NCBI GenBank assembly: GCA_037349315.1
Contig: JBAIAC010000001.1
Span: 37,882,001-37,946,000, forward strand
DNA length: 64,000 nt
Reading direction: 5' to 3'
DNA from: Chelydra serpentina
Taxonomy: Eukaryota > Chordata > Testudines > Chelydridae
The position numbers and the translations under genes were made by a program. Below, piece after piece: positions 34,390-46,439 of this stretch; positions within the stretch are counted from its first letter, which is position 1, and each line of letters starts with the position of its first letter. The notes under the pieces were generated by a model. The model was not told the origin of the DNA and ran no database searches. It saw only the letters and a list, made by a program, of their open reading frames with translations.

Positions 34390-34477
34390 GACTTTTAGAG
34401 GAATGAGCACCCAGAACCCCCACTTAAGTCATTATGAATTGTGGGTGTTCAGCACCTCTGAAAACCAAGCCGTGGAA
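34390..34477. repeat. Palindromic MITE (agaggtgctgagcaccca type)
   Basis: The arms 'ggtggtctgacttttagaggaatgagcaccca' and 'tgggtgttcagcacctctgaaaaccaagcc' are inverted. Confidence 0.7.
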
Positions 34478-34789
34478 GTAGGTGCCTCACTTTAGGCACA
34501 CACGAGAAAAAAAAAAAGAAGTGAACCCACTGAATCCCTCAGACCCCAAAGTGGTGGCTTAATACACAACCTTTTACCAATGGATTTAGGCATAACTAAA
34601 AGTGAATTTACCTCTTGCTCACTAGTGGACTAGGTCAACATCATGAAAACATCACAAATTTGGTACAATTGATGGATTCATTGTAAAGGAGCCCAGGACT
34701 AAAAAAAAAAAGAATGTTGTGCGGGTTTAGACATGAGTTTATTTAGATTGATATGTATGGAAATTTGTACAGTGACTGCTGCATACACC

Positions 34790-34990
34790 TGGCTAACTGT
34801 TTACCCTTTTTTCCAGATAATTTATGAATATGTTGACCAACAATGGCCCCAGTACAGATCCCCAGGGGACATCACTATTTACCTCTCTATTCTGAAAACT
34901 GACCATTTATTCTTACCCTTTGTTTCCTGTTTTTTAACCACTTACTGATCCATGAGAGGACCTTCCCCCTTTTCCCATGACTGCTTGGGA
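34790..34990 (-). mobile_element. CR1 LINE fragment, minus strand
   Basis: The minus strand repeats the CR1 segment around the RT 'GSVLGPLLFNIFIN' block (here 'GDLYWGHCWSTYS' after decay). The DNA matches 32150-32310 (ccatgagagg...ctttgttt...ctgaccatttattc...cccca). Confidence 0.8.
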
Positions 34991-35344
34991 AAAGCTGTAA
35001 ATGGCGCTCAGGACAGAACAATAAGGATTGGAAACATGATGATTCTTATTTTCTGCTCCTGTAAGAATGGAAGCCAATACATCTGGGGAAGTATAGTCTG
35101 AAACACACACAATTCAATGGGAAGGTGAAACCTTGCCAATCGTAATACTAGAAGAACCCTACAGTAGGGAAGTAGAAGTGTATTCTCTCCCCAAAGGCAA
35201 TTCATTATTAGAGAAGATAGTTACCCCCTGCCCTGTTACACTGGCAAATGGTTACTCACATGAGTAATCCTATTGGGGATGATTCGATGGTCTTTGAGCC
35301 AGATAAAGAATGGGATACGCTTAGTCCAAATACATGAAGACTTG

Positions 35345-35432
35345 AAAGATTTGGGGCCAAAATATGCTCCTCTTACTCATGTAAGTAACCCACTGAAGTC
35401 AATAAGGCTATTTTCATGAGTAAGACAGGCAC
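35345..35432. repeat. Diverged palindromic MITE
   Basis: The arms 'ggggccaaaatatgctcctcttactcatg' and 'catgagtaagacaggcac' lie around 'cactgaagtcaataagg'. Confidence 0.55.
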
Positions 35433-35499
35433 TCATAAACATATTAATAAATGAATGCTAACTCTTTCAGCAGTAGCATAGGTTAATGGTTAAGACACT

Positions 35500-36303
35500 G
35501 TACTGTGTAGCCAGTTGGTTGATTTTATCTTTGAAGTATGTTATTGTCATGGTGAACTCATATGTTATTTCATGTATAATCAATGTGTGATGAAGAAATG
35601 TGAGTAGGATAGGACTATAGGAGTATAAGATTGACAAGTATTTAGGAGTGATGAATGTGTGTTAGGTATATAAGTAAACCAAGGCTGTAATGCAAGGCCT
35701 ATAAAATTTCAGCTTAGTTGCACTAGGCCTCCTAAGAATGACCGTATGCCAGTAGGAATACAAGATTCCTGTAAAGGATGTGCCAATAGATCATGTTATG
35801 GAAAATGTCACAATGTACCTTTCCAGACTGCAAGACACCTGATTGTAACATCATGGAGAGTTCTTTTCTGACCTCAGGTTATCATGGGTACATGTGTATG
35901 TAAATATTAGTAAGAAAAAGGGGAACTAAGAACAACCTACAAAAAGCAGGGCACCCCCAAAATGTACAGGGTGTAGAATTACAGATAAGGAAAAAGAGGT
36001 TGGAACTCTCATGCATAAGCATAAACTATTAGGCGTGGTCAGAGCAATATGAGAGGTTCCCTGGCTGGGCTGGAGTGGGAAGACCCTGAGGGAAGTCCCC
36101 AGCAAGAACCTCCCCTCTGTCATTGACCACCTGTTGAGAGATCCACCAGGCTTGATAATATCTTTGGGTATGTGAGTATGAATACGGCATTAGCTAGCGT
36201 GTGGGCTCACTTAGGTTTTGGTCTTTGTTTGTGATTGTAACCTTAATAATCTGCTTAGTAAAACACAGACAAGACCATTCTTTGTGTGTTCCTCGAGCCT
36301 CCA
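35500..36303 (+). mobile_element. Probable LTR (boundaries unproven)
   Basis: The order of blocks (35520-35760 U3-like, a purine-rich stretch at 35910-36010, then 'gtaaccttaataatctgcttagtaaaacac' near the 3' end) resembles a turtle LTR I recall in outline. I found no matching target duplication. The 3' end abuts the Harbinger MITE duplication at 36308. Confidence 0.5.
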
Positions 36304-36310
36304 AATCTAA

Positions 36311-36543
36311 GGCCTTGTCTACATATACAGTGCTGCAGCAGTGCAGCTGTACTCATGCAGCTGCGTTGCTGCAGCACATCTGGTGAAGATGCTCTATGCT
36401 GATGGGAGAAGCTCTCTCACCAACATAGCGCTGTGCACATGGGCACTTATGTCGGTGTAACGTATGTCGCTCAGGAGGGTGGTTTAGTCACATCCCTGAG
36501 CGACATAGCCTATGTCAGCATAACTTATGTCTACATTACAGCC
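36311..36543. mobile_element. PIF/Harbinger-type MITE
   Basis: Flanked by TAA on both sides (36308-36310 and 36544-36546), the 3-bp duplication typical of Harbinger. The left end is ggccttgtctacat; the right end atgtctacattacagcc is worn. Internal palindromes: 'gtgctgcagcagtgcagctg...cagctgcgttgctgcagcac' and 'tatgtcgctcagg...cctgagcgacata'. Confidence 0.85.
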
Positions 36544-36639
36544 TAAGGGTGATTTCCAGCCTACTGATCTTAAAGCTGTGGCCACACAGGACCTGGACTC
36601 GCTGATTTAACACAGAACTATCAATAAATTCAAGTTAAA

Positions 36640-36905
36640 ATTAAGATTACAACTGATCTCAGGAGACCTTGGTTTTATTTCCAACTGACCTGCTGTGTGA
36701 TCTTGGGCAAGTCACTTCACTTCTCTGTGCCCTTTCATCCCTTTGTCTGTCTTGTTATTGATCTTGGAAGCGATTTGGGGCAGGAAGGAACTGTCTCTTG
36801 CTATGCATACATACAGTGTTTAGGACAATGTTCTTGGTTAGGGCTTCTAGGTGCTACTGTAATGCATATAATACATATTACATATAGCCTTTTAAATATG
36901 TTTTC
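36640..36905 (+). mobile_element. MIR-like core SINE
   Basis: 'ctgctgtgtgatcttgggcaagtcacttcacttctctgtgcc' is the MIR core almost unchanged. It is preceded by a worn tRNA-like head (ctcaggagaccttggttttatttcc) and followed by a reptile-type tail ending 'agggcttctaggtgctactgtaatgc', which reappears in reverse at 62935-62965. Confidence 0.85.
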
Positions 36906-39900
36906 ACTAGACCTTTTCAGAACCTAGCTCCTTATTTTGATTACTTACCTGTATGTCTCCTATCATGTCTAAGCCCAATTCATGTTGCTTTCTTGATATA
37001 TAATAATCATCTATAAAAATAGTTTCAAAGAGTTATCTGAAAAGGGAGCTCTTTGGATTAACCAGGTTCAAGTGTAACTTCACTTAAAGACTGGGCTCAA
37101 ATATATTCTAAAAATTGCACTTTCCCCAGATCATTTTGTCCATTAATTACTCTCATTTCAATTGTTTTGTTTTTTAATTGAAGGAGTCATAGCTGAGAAA
37201 CCAAGAAAGAATTCCATATTGCTAGTACAATAAGATGCTCTCTGCATTGGGGATAATTAGACAGAATAGTAAACTCCACCAGGTATCTTGGAAATCAGAT
37301 TCCTTTAGAATGACCAAAAAATACAGTGCTAAGCCACATCTATTAAAATCACAGGCTCTCTCTACACCTTCTCTTCTGGATATCTCACTGTCATTTTAAA
37401 TTCAACCTGGCCCAAACTGAACTCCTGGGGTGGGATCCTGTGCCCCCCTTCCAGGTCCTTTCTGCCATTTAAGAGGGGCTGAGAAGCAGCACAAAGGGGT
37501 CCAAAAAGCCTCACATCTGGCCAAGAGAGGAGTCACCTGGTGCAAGAACAATGGAAACAGACAAAAAACTTTCTCCCAAGGATTCCTTATTAGCCTTGGT
37601 GTAAGGGGTAAACTGGGGGCAAGGCTGTGGATTAGAGGGCCATCTTGGGGCAAGCCACAGCGCTGTACAGATTCCAGACAACATTGCTAAACATAGGGCA
37701 GCCCAGGAAGGCTGCCATAACTTAGACAGGCCCCCTTTGACGTAAGCATGCGCAGAATCCCCCAAATCGTTTTTACAAAGTGAAGCCAGTTCTCCATTTT
37801 TATATAATAACATGCATGTATTGTAAAAGCTACATTGTCATAGCTTCAGTGGGGTAGTGAGTGAGTTATGCTGGTGGGAGGTGTCAAACATCTGATTTTG
37901 ACAGGAAAAGTAGTAAAATCTCCTTGATATTTCTAAAGTATTATTTCAGAGTTATCCACAAAAGAAAAAAGTAGCCCATGGAATACAAAAACCACATTCC
38001 TTTTATTACTGAGGCTTTGGGCATTGTAGAAGGTTGAACAGCTAACAGGATCTGGTTCTTTAGGGATCCAGGGTTTATGTATACATTTTCTAAGTACTTT
38101 TTTGGGCTTGTGTGTGTGCATTCTAAGGCAATTTGCAGGGAGAGACTTTAAAGCCTTTATTCTAGAAGGATGGTGTGGATTTTGGTCCCCCTCTCTCTTC
38201 CCCCCCCCCCCCCCCCACGCTTTTTTTTTTTTAAATGTAATGAAAAATGCTCTGCTATGCATATCTAATTAGAATGTTAGAATTCACTTCTCAAAGGCTT
38301 TGTGGTTGCAAAGAAATGCATTTCTGAATATAAATGCAACCACAGTGGTATAGCAATCTAAGACCCTTTCATTACAGCCCTTCATTCCTGTTTCCTCAAA
38401 GACTCCCAGGACAGAACGTTCTCCACCTTATATTATACATTTTTGCTCCTGAGTCTTGCATCACAGTGGATTTTTCCACTAGAAAACTGAAAATTTCTCT
38501 CACTTTGGGCCCCAATTTGTTCTCATTAAAGGCAGCATCTATTGGCTTCAGTGGCAGCAGCATCAGACCCATTATATGATTATGAATGTACGAGGAGTAT
38601 ATTCTCAGCAGGCATTAGGACTCGTCTCTTTATATGAAGGTATAATTTGTTCCTACATTTGTGTGCTCACAGAATGAATCTAAGTAACCGCCCCTTTCCA
38701 CCTGAAGTCAGGTGGTATAACAAAACTACTCAGGTTTGTGCCTGCATTAGAGTTGTGTCCCCAAAAACACAGATACAGATTGTGTAGGTGCAAATTGTGT
38801 CTGCAAAAGCAAGAACTCCCATCAGAAAATTTACTCAAGTCTCCACACTAGAAGTCTTGACTCATCAATCATAACATTTTGTCTGCAGAATCAGGTCCGT
38901 TCATCATGTACTAGAGCTCACCTGTTACTGAAGTAACACAATCCACTTGATTATAAACCTAGTAGAGAGTCTGTGTTTGGGCGGGGGAGGAAGGGGGAGA
39001 ATTGCAAAAGCCATGGAAAGGTCACCCAAACTCACTGCATCTGAAAGGCATCACACATGTGTCCCTGCTGTTATTCTATCACTTATGGTAATTTGAAATT
39101 TCACACATAAGCAGGACTGTGGGAAATTAGCAGCTGGGTGGAGGAACCTGGTTGGGGCTATTCTCGGGGGGGTGCCCCAGGTAGCCAAGGTTTCCTCATC
39201 CTTCGGATCACTGTGTATTCCCGAAACATCTGTATTTCCAGAGAATCCCTATTGGCTTTATGAATATTTTTTTAAGCTGTTTTTGGTTACCCCGGCAGTC
39301 TTAAGCAACTAGAAGGAACAACTGGCTGGCAGAGCCTGTGAAACTGACAAAAGGCTGACAGAGTGCTGGTATGCTTCAGGGCTTGCCAGTGCCAGGTCTG
39401 TAATGCTGCAAAGGTTCACTCCCCATCCTCCTCTTCCCAGTCTCCTCATGAGACTTCCTATTAAAACACCCTGCTCCCCTAACATGAGTCCCAGCTTCTC
39501 TCTGCTGTTGGTCCCTTACTCTCAAACAGCTGGCCTAGTTCCCCCCCCCCCCCCACTGAAAATCTGGTCTCGCTATTGAGGTTCCCCCTTCCTTCTGGCT
39601 CCCTCACCCACAGTGGGCTTCTTAATGTAGCAGCTTGGAGCAGGCAGTGGGGAGGAGCTACAGACAATGGAGAGGGGGTGTCACCCAGCACTAGCTGCCT
39701 CACACTTGCCCATTTTCCTCTTGCCCCTGAGAAGCAACACAACCTACCCCAGAGAGGATTGCATAGGTCTGTGCAGGAGAGAAAGGACTTGATGGGAGTA
39801 ACTTTTGAGAGAGAAACAGGGTCTGTGCCCGGCCAGTTGTGCGGAGAGGGAGAAATGGAGGGGAGGGAAAGAACGAAAAGGCTCAGAGACTGAACTAGAG

Positions 39901-40420
39901 TGAGGAAGGAGCAGTGGAAATAGTGCAGCAGAAAGAAGCAAGTGATGGGAAAAGAAAAATAATGGTGGGGGAATGAAGGAGATGGGGGAGAGTAAGTAAG
40001 TAAATAGATTAGGTAGATTCAACAGTCATTGAAATATACCCTGAGATGCCAGTGACACTGAAAGCATCCAGTCTAGAACACACTGTTTAATTCTGAATCA
40101 AGCCAGGCCTTTGCCAGTCAGACACAATAAGTTTTCAATTCTCTCCCCCTTCACTGACATAGGTGATGTATCAGAATTTCATAGAAGTGCATTAGAAAAA
40201 ACCTGGACAAGATTAACACATACCAGAGACTGAAGTAATATGTACAGTTATCTTGCTGAAAAAGAAAAATAAACCCAATTATCTGAATAAAACCAGAACC
40301 AGATATCAAACATATCTATTTTGATTGAAACAAGTTAGCAATTCAGTACTCACTAACCTGCTAAAGCTGTCAAAACATTGCATGCAGTGTAAAGTTTTAT
40401 ATTTATGTGAATCTATAACA
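36906..40420. other. Unclassified, no gene recognised
   Basis: About 3.5 kb without a recognised exon or bounded repeat. It includes a 17-C run at 38200-38216 followed by 12 T (38221-38232) and a 14-C run at 39541-39554. Frames around 39479-40022 overlap on both strands and are not convincing. Confidence 0.4.
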
Positions 40421-40423
40421 AAT

Positions 40424-40425
<2 letters not shown>

Positions 40426-40485
<60 letters not shown>
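40426..40485. repeat. Compound microsatellite (GT)n(GA)n
   Basis: About 31 bases of GT alternation followed by about 28 of GA, with almost no interruption. A 118-codon frame across it is an artefact. Confidence 0.95.
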
Positions 40486-40489
<4 letters not shown>

Positions 40490-40920
40490 TTTAGGCCACT
40501 TCCTTCACATATGCAAATTAAGAGGTGGCCAAGCAGGGCACATTTTTGTGCCTGTGCTTGGCTTTCCATTACCTACACATCTAACAAGTTCTCCACTGAA
40601 GAATCTCTAAAATGGACATTCTGGGGTGGGGTATGGAGTCAAAAGGAACAGTCTGCAGTGTTTTATTACATACCATTTTGATGCCCTCTATGCTTTTCTC
40701 AGCTGGATTTCTTATACACCTGACATATATAATCTGTGGGGATGACTGTGCAAGTATTGTACAGGCACTTCAGGACTAACTAAAATTTATTCATGCTTGT
40801 GCATCATTTGTTGCACCCATTTCCAGGACAAAAAATGACAAGGGCCTGGCTGGTCTAATGACTATGAGGATTTAATGTTTTCAAAGGACTTCCATATCCT
40901 CTCCTACACTGCCTCCAACA

Positions 40921-41012
40921 TTGCATTTTATCGCACAAGACGCGATAAATCGAACCCAGAAGATCGATTGGACTCCTCCGACGCGACGCGCAAGTATAGA
41001 CGTACCCTTAGT
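40921..41012 (-). mobile_element. Fragment of Harbinger-type MITE (family of 20674-20953)
   Basis: Reverse complement of the terminal ~85 bp of the 20.7-kb element: 'cgcgataaatcgaac', 'cctccgacgcgacg' and 'agtatagacgtaccc' correspond to 'gttcgatttatcgcg', 'cgtcgcgtcggagg' and 'gggtaggtctacact'. Confidence 0.75.
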
Positions 41013-42185
41013 AGGAGCAGTTAATGCACTGCAACTGGCCCGGGAAGAAGTCTCCAGCTGCAGATACAGTATTGATCTGTTTACTAGCCCTAGTGGGAGG
41101 ACATGTCATAGGCAGGAACATGGACTGGGTGCTATGGGGATTCTGGGCTGTGCAGAAGACAATAGTTGCCAGGGTAATTTTGATGATATCTCTAAACTTT
41201 TGGCCTGCAGAATAGCCCACAATCCAGGGGGTTCCAGAGTGGCATAGAACTATCTTTGTCCCCCTTTTTCCTGGTCTGTGCTGCACCAGACCTGCTTTTT
41301 TTCCATCATGGGTCTCCAGCCAGAACTGGTCTTTCACGCAGAAGGAATTGCTTCCAAAATAGCCCAAATTGCTCTAGTTTGAGAGAAGCTAGTTTGCACA
41401 AACAGTCCCTCAATCCTCTCCTGATAGTTTATACTGAAATGCAATGGTTCTTATACTCTACATCTTTAGGCAATTCTCCAACTACTATACATGCTGTGTG
41501 TAAGGTCTCAAATATATTTTCATCCCCAGCCTCTCATGTTTTTGAAAAGCTCTTCCACGAACATAAGCTATGGTCTCAATTCAGTAACCTGGTCATTATG
41601 GCTCTGAAGTATAGCATGGATTATTGTCATAGTGCTTTTTAGAAGTCATCCAGGGATTTGTCAGATAGTATATTTTCACTGTAAGCTCCTTAATCACCTC
41701 AGTAACCATTGGCCATAAAACAGAAGAGGCTGTTTCCAATGTTTCCAAGGATATGAAAGCAGATACCTTTCCTAATCTGCTCTACAAATAAAGTCCATAC
41801 AGCATGCCACTTCCACACCACCCCCTTCCAGGTGTTTGACGTTAATAAAAATAAAATCCCCCCCCCCCCCCTTGCCGATAAACAACTTCTCATATTTCTG
41901 CCTAGGCTGGCTGCTCCTAGGGTTCCTCCCCCAGTACTGTTGAGGCCACACTCAGCACTTACTACCCAGAGAACCATTCCAACTTCCCTTATAGCATGTC
42001 TCTGAAAGTCAGCAACTCACACTTACCCCTTTCACAGCAGACAAGACACCTGCTAACAGGGTCAGGTGTTTCAGGAAAACTATCAGCCTGTTAGAGGATT
42101 GTTATCCCTCTCCTAAACCCTCACACCAACATCCACAGGCTTATGCTTCATTAATGACCTCATTTGGCAGGTTCCCAGTGGCTCA
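41013..42185. other. Unclassified, no gene recognised
   Basis: Contains a 14-C run at 41858-41871. A 128-codon frame (41256-41642) has no recognisable domain. Confidence 0.4.
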
Positions 42186-42189
42186 GCCC

Positions 42190-42780
42190 TCCAGCTGCAT
42201 GTCACAGTCAAATTGAACCCCTTCTGGGGTAAGGAAAGAGTTCAACAGAAACAGTCTACCTACCCTCACCATGGTCTTCAGCCCAGGCTCTGGGCCCTTT
42301 AAATTCACCCTTTCACTTGGGCTTCCTAAGAAGCTTTGTCCCCCTTCTCAGGGTTACACCACTTCACCAGTGATCAAACCCAGGCCCACTCACTACTCTG
42401 GGTTGCATCCCAGAGATCCTATAAAAGCAGACACAAACTGCTTACTTCAGTTCATTGCTGCTACTTCCTGGACCTCTTCCTACCTGCCCACTTTATCTTC
42501 ACCCCTTACCTTATGATTACATTTCCTAAATCCTCTCTTCCCCAGCTTAAGCAAACACAGCCAGCGGCACTCCTATACCAAAGACACTTACCCCAGTCCC
42601 ATCCAAGAACCAAGCAGCTAAACCCCTGCAGCTCCTTTTATCTGAGGCTGCTGAGCTCTGAATGGATGCTTCCATGCAGCCTCTCTAGGCAAGCCTGGAG
42701 GATCCACCTTCGCTGCTCCTTTCCTAGGACATGGTGTAGTAGGACTGTGGGGTCTCCAGCAGCCTGATAACAAAAAACAC
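42190..42780 (-). repeat. Probable LTR-like repeat
   Basis: The pyrimidine-rich sequence 'ctctgggccctttaaattc...cttgggcttcc...ggttacaccacttc...atcccagagatcctataaaagc' resembles a turtle LTR read on the minus strand. No termini or duplication found. Confidence 0.4.
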
Positions 42781-43384
42781 CTTTTTCTTTACTCTGATGC
42801 ATAGGAGTAAAATAAATATAACTGTAAATTTAAGTGCACCAGTCTAAGTGTTTATAAATTGTATGTGGATCTATTCAATCACAGCAGTGTTTAAATGTAA
42901 CTAAGGTGGCCTTGATGACAACAGCTTTTTTCCTTTTCTTCTTACTCTTGTTTTTAATGTAAATAGGACATTTGCTATGTCAACATAGGTTAGGCAGACA
43001 CTCTATAAGCTGGTACCTGCCCTATATTTTCTAGTTCACTCTGTGGAATAGTTTCTCATAGATACAACCATAGGTGAGGATCAGGCTTCTTAGCCTGTCA
43101 TGCAACATTACAGAAATTTTAGGTGTGTGTGGAGAGACTGAATCTGTACAAACAATGCAGTTAGAACACTTGTTTCCAGCAGACTAAGAGAATCTACAGC
43201 AGGGGTCTCAAACTCAAATGACCACAAGGGCCACATGAGGATTAGTACATTGGCCTGAGGGCCGCATTACTGACACCTACCTCCCTCACTGCCGCCCTCG
43301 GCCCTGCCCCCACTCCACCCCTTCCATGAGGCCCCGCCCCTTCCCCAAAATCCCCACCCCAACTCTGCCCCCTCCCTGCCCCCA

Positions 43385-43885
43385 GGGGGTGCAGGAGGGG
43401 TGTGGGGTGTGGTGGGGGCTCAGGGCAGGGAGTTGGGGTGTGGGGTGCAGGAGGGGTGTGGCAGGGGGTCAGGGTGCAGCAGGGGGCTCAGGGCAGGGGG
43501 GTCAGGGTGCAGGAGGGGTGCAGGGTGTGGTGGGGGCTCAGGGCAGGGGGTCAAGGTGCAGGAGGGGTGCGGGGTGCGGCAGGGGGCTCAGGGCAGGGGG
43601 TCGGGGTGCAGCAGGGGGCTCAGGGCAGGGGGTCAGGGTGCAGGAGGGGTGCAGCAGGGGGCTCAGGGTGCAGGGTGTGGCAGGGGACTCAGGGCAGGGG
43701 GTCAGGGTGCAGGAGGGGTGTGGGGTGCGACAGGGGGCTCAGGGCAGGGGGTCGGGGTGCAGCAGGGGGCTCAGGGTCCAGGGTGTGACAAGGGGCTCAG
43801 GGAAGGGGGTCGGGATGCAGGGTGCGGCAGGGGGCTCAGGGCAGGGGGTCGGGGTGTGGCAGGGGGCTCAGGGCAGGGTCCAGGA
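43385..43885. repeat. G-rich minisatellite
   Basis: About 500 bp of imperfect units built from 'gggctcagggcaggggg', 'tcagggtgcaggaggggtg' and 'cggggtgcggcag', with variable unit length. It shows very strong strand asymmetry (almost no C-runs), so it has G-quadruplex potential. Confidence 0.9.
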
Positions 43886-43994
43886 GAGGTGCGGGCTCTG
43901 GCCCAGCATGCACTGGGGGCAGGTTCCCTGCCTGCCCTGCACTGCCCTGCCCGCGCGCTGCTCCGGGAAGAGGTCAGAAGCTGGGGGAGGCGGG

Positions 43995-44128
43995 GCACAG
44001 GGGTCTGTGTCACTGTTGTGTCTAGGCACCGCCCCCAGCAGCTCCCATTGGCCGCGGTTCCCCGTTCCCGGCCAATGGGAGCTTCTGGAGGCGGTGCCTG
44101 GACGCAACAGTGACACAGACCCCTGTGC
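43995..44128. repeat. 134-bp palindrome with paired CCAAT boxes
   Basis: The arms run from gcacaggggtctgtgtcact through cccattggcc to ggccaatggg and back to agtgacacagacccctgtgc, with few differences. It lies inside the hAT element. Confidence 0.9.
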
Positions 44129-44370
44129 CTCTCCTCCCCCAGGTTCCAGGAGCTTGCCGGAGCGGTGCAGGGTGGCCAGGCAGGAGCCTGCCCTGCCCCC
44201 AGTGCGCGCTGGATCAGAGCCGCTGTACGTAAATGCGGGGGGGAACGGGGTGTGTGTGCAGAAAACAACCCCGCGGGCTGCGTGTTTGAGACCCGTTCTA
44301 CAGTATAGAAATTGCCATAGTTGACACAGTGTGTCAAACATACCAGAGCCCATTCATCCCACAAGATACT

Positions 44371-44521
44371 GTTGAAAACCCTTGTCCTGCTCTTATGAAC
44401 AGGGTCAGCTGAGTTAAACACCCATAATAGCAAAGCATGCTAGGGTTCTGGCACACTTTACAACAACAGGTGTTGAACTCAGTTGACCCTGTTCACAGTA
44501 GCAGGACAACTGTTTTCCACA
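44371..44521. repeat. Palindromic MITE-like repeat
   Basis: The arms gaaaacccttgtcctgctc...gaacagggtcagctgagttaaacacc and ggtgttgaactcagttgaccctgttc...gcaggacaactgttttcc pair over about 50 bp around a ~43-bp centre. Confidence 0.8.
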
Positions 44522-45840
44522 ACAACGTGTGTGGAGGGAGGAGAGATGGCAGGAGGACTGCCCAGTTTCACATCTAGTGTCCCATACAGTAGTTGCTGTA
44601 CTTCTGAGAGAGCCAGATTGTGACCTCAGATGTATATAGTTTAAGGATGGAAGGCAATTCCAATAAGATGAGAACCAGCTCCACCCTCTGCCCATGTCTA
44701 AACCAAAACTGAACTTGCAAAAATCTCTGATGGAGTCCTTTAAGGGGAACCTCCAACCAGGACCCCTGCTCTTATTCCCCGTACCCAACTGGATACCCAT
44801 GGCTAGCCTCTTGCTCAAACCACTACACAGCATTTGTTTTTCATCCTCATCCACAATCACCCCTGCCACCCTGAATACTTCAGCATCATCCAGGAAGTCA
44901 TTCAACACTCTTTTGTGCAAGATTTGAGTCTTTTGGGCATTCCCATTAGATTCATCCCAGCCCCTCCACTAGTTATTCATTATTTCATCCCAGCCCCTCC
45001 AGCATACGTAAGCCAACCTGACCCATTTTATAGTGTGCTCTGTAATAATAATGCAGTGAGTAATAAGATATTATATATGTATAGATGTTTTCCTTGTGAT
45101 TATGCCCACATTCTTGTAGATTTTTTTTGGATCCTGGATAATACCCATTTTCCACCTCTTCAAGAAAAGCCACAATTCTGCCTTACTCCCTCTCAAGAGG
45201 GGTTAATGAAAGTGTTGTTCACTACTCTTTAGCCTTTCATTTTCTTCTGTGGGTCAGTGGGTCCGAATATTTGCCCTTTCCATTTATGAGGTGCCTCATC
45301 TAAAATTATTGGAAGAGAGATTATATTTCACTTACGCTCTGTGTCTATGTAATCATGAATTTTTTTAAAAAAATTATTTGTCAAGTATTAAACTATATCC
45401 AAACAAACAACTATGAAATTAAAATAAAAGAATACAAAGAAAATAGAGTTAATAACTGTCATGTATAGACAAGATCAAAAACTTTAACAAAACATCACAA
45501 ATGTTTACTAGGCATTAAAGGGCCACAGACTTTCCAGTGTCAAAACATATAAAATTAGACTCAGTTAAAATAATGAATAATGCCCAGGTTCCGAGGTAAT
45601 ATGGACATTTCTTATTCTCCCAGAACCTAGCTAGTCAATAATTCCTTTATTCCCACTGTGGTTGGTACCTTAAAACTGACTCCTTCAGAAGCCAGGGCTA
45701 GCATGAGAGGGATTTTTTTTAATAAGAGACAGTGGACTGAGGTTGGCAAAATATTTGCCCTTTCTTACTTTTCCAGTGCGTGTTGTAAGACAGATGAAGG
45801 CTTTTGTTACCCTGTCTCTGTCAAAGGCACTAAGGGTCAA
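44522..45840. other. Unclassified, no gene recognised
   Basis: Unique-looking AT-rich sequence. 'atcccagcccctcca' occurs twice (about 44955 and 44988). The frames of 168 and 132 codons lie on opposite strands without recognisable domains. Confidence 0.4.
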
Positions 45841-45842
45841 AA

Positions 45843-45935
45843 GAATGGTCTTGTAGTTAACACACTGGACTCAGATTCAGGAAATCTGTTCCCAGCTCTG
45901 TCACAGAGTTCTTTTGTGACCTTGACTAAGGGCAA
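45843..45935 (+). mobile_element. MIR-like SINE head, truncated by the Harbinger element
   Basis: 'cttgtagttaacacactggactcagattcaggaaatctgttcccagctctgtcacagagttc...tgtgaccttga' is the tRNA-like head and start of the core. It breaks off at the TAA where the Harbinger left end begins. Confidence 0.7.
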
Positions 45936-46439
45936 GTCTACACTACAAAACTAAGTCGACGGAAGTTATAATGATGTATAGCCGCCCCAATAATTAAATC
46001 ACCTTTGTGTGTCCACACTACGGTCCTTGTGTCAGCAGTGCATGTCCTCACTAGCAGCGTTTGCATCAATGTAGAGAGCAGTGCACTGTGAGTAGCTATC
46101 CCACTATGCAACGCGCCACCATCTGGCACAGGGTATTTTGGGAAGGGTTTGAAAAGCTTCATTCAGGCAAATGAGTCATGCATGGGTGACTGGGAACATG
46201 GTTTCAATGTCCCCTGATGTAGTTTTCTCCATCCCATAACATTATCTGCATCCCATAATGTTTCATGCCTCTTTTCAAAAGCCCTGCAAACCCGCGCATC
46301 CGCCACCTCTATGAGAAGCATGGCTTTTGCGCTGCTCTTCAGTATTGTGCTGACTGTTACGAACACACTGTGCCTGGTCCTTCAGAGCTGCTAGAGGAGC
46401 CATGAGGGATATGCCGATGCCTTGCAGGCTGCCTTACAT

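Larger units (their letters stand above)
43200..44295. mobile_element. GC-rich hAT element with internal minisatellite
   Basis: The left end caggggtctcaaactc is matched by tgtttgagacccg at the right, with the last few bases decayed. Flanking 8-mers atctacag (43192-43199) and ttctacag (44296-44303) differ at one base, fitting a hAT target duplication. The interior holds a G-rich tandem array and a large palindrome. Frames of 332, 237 and 220 codons are by-products of the GC-rich array; none resembles a transposase. Confidence 0.85.

Noticed and set aside
39479..40022. Opposite-strand frames of 87-105 codons as candidate genes
   Set aside because: They overlap on both strands, lack domains and lie next to homopolymer runs.
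40325..40681. 118-codon frame
   Set aside because: It runs through a GT/GA microsatellite giving Cys-Val and Arg-Glu repeats; chance frame.
43385..43885. CRISPR-like repeat array
   Set aside because: Units are contiguous and of variable length without unique spacers; vertebrate minisatellite.
43326..44324. 332-codon open frame (and 237-, 220- and 161-codon frames on both strands)
   Set aside because: They coincide with the G-rich minisatellite and palindrome of a hAT element. The protein is a Gly/Gln/Arg-rich repeat with open frames on both strands, as expected from composition, and no domain is seen.
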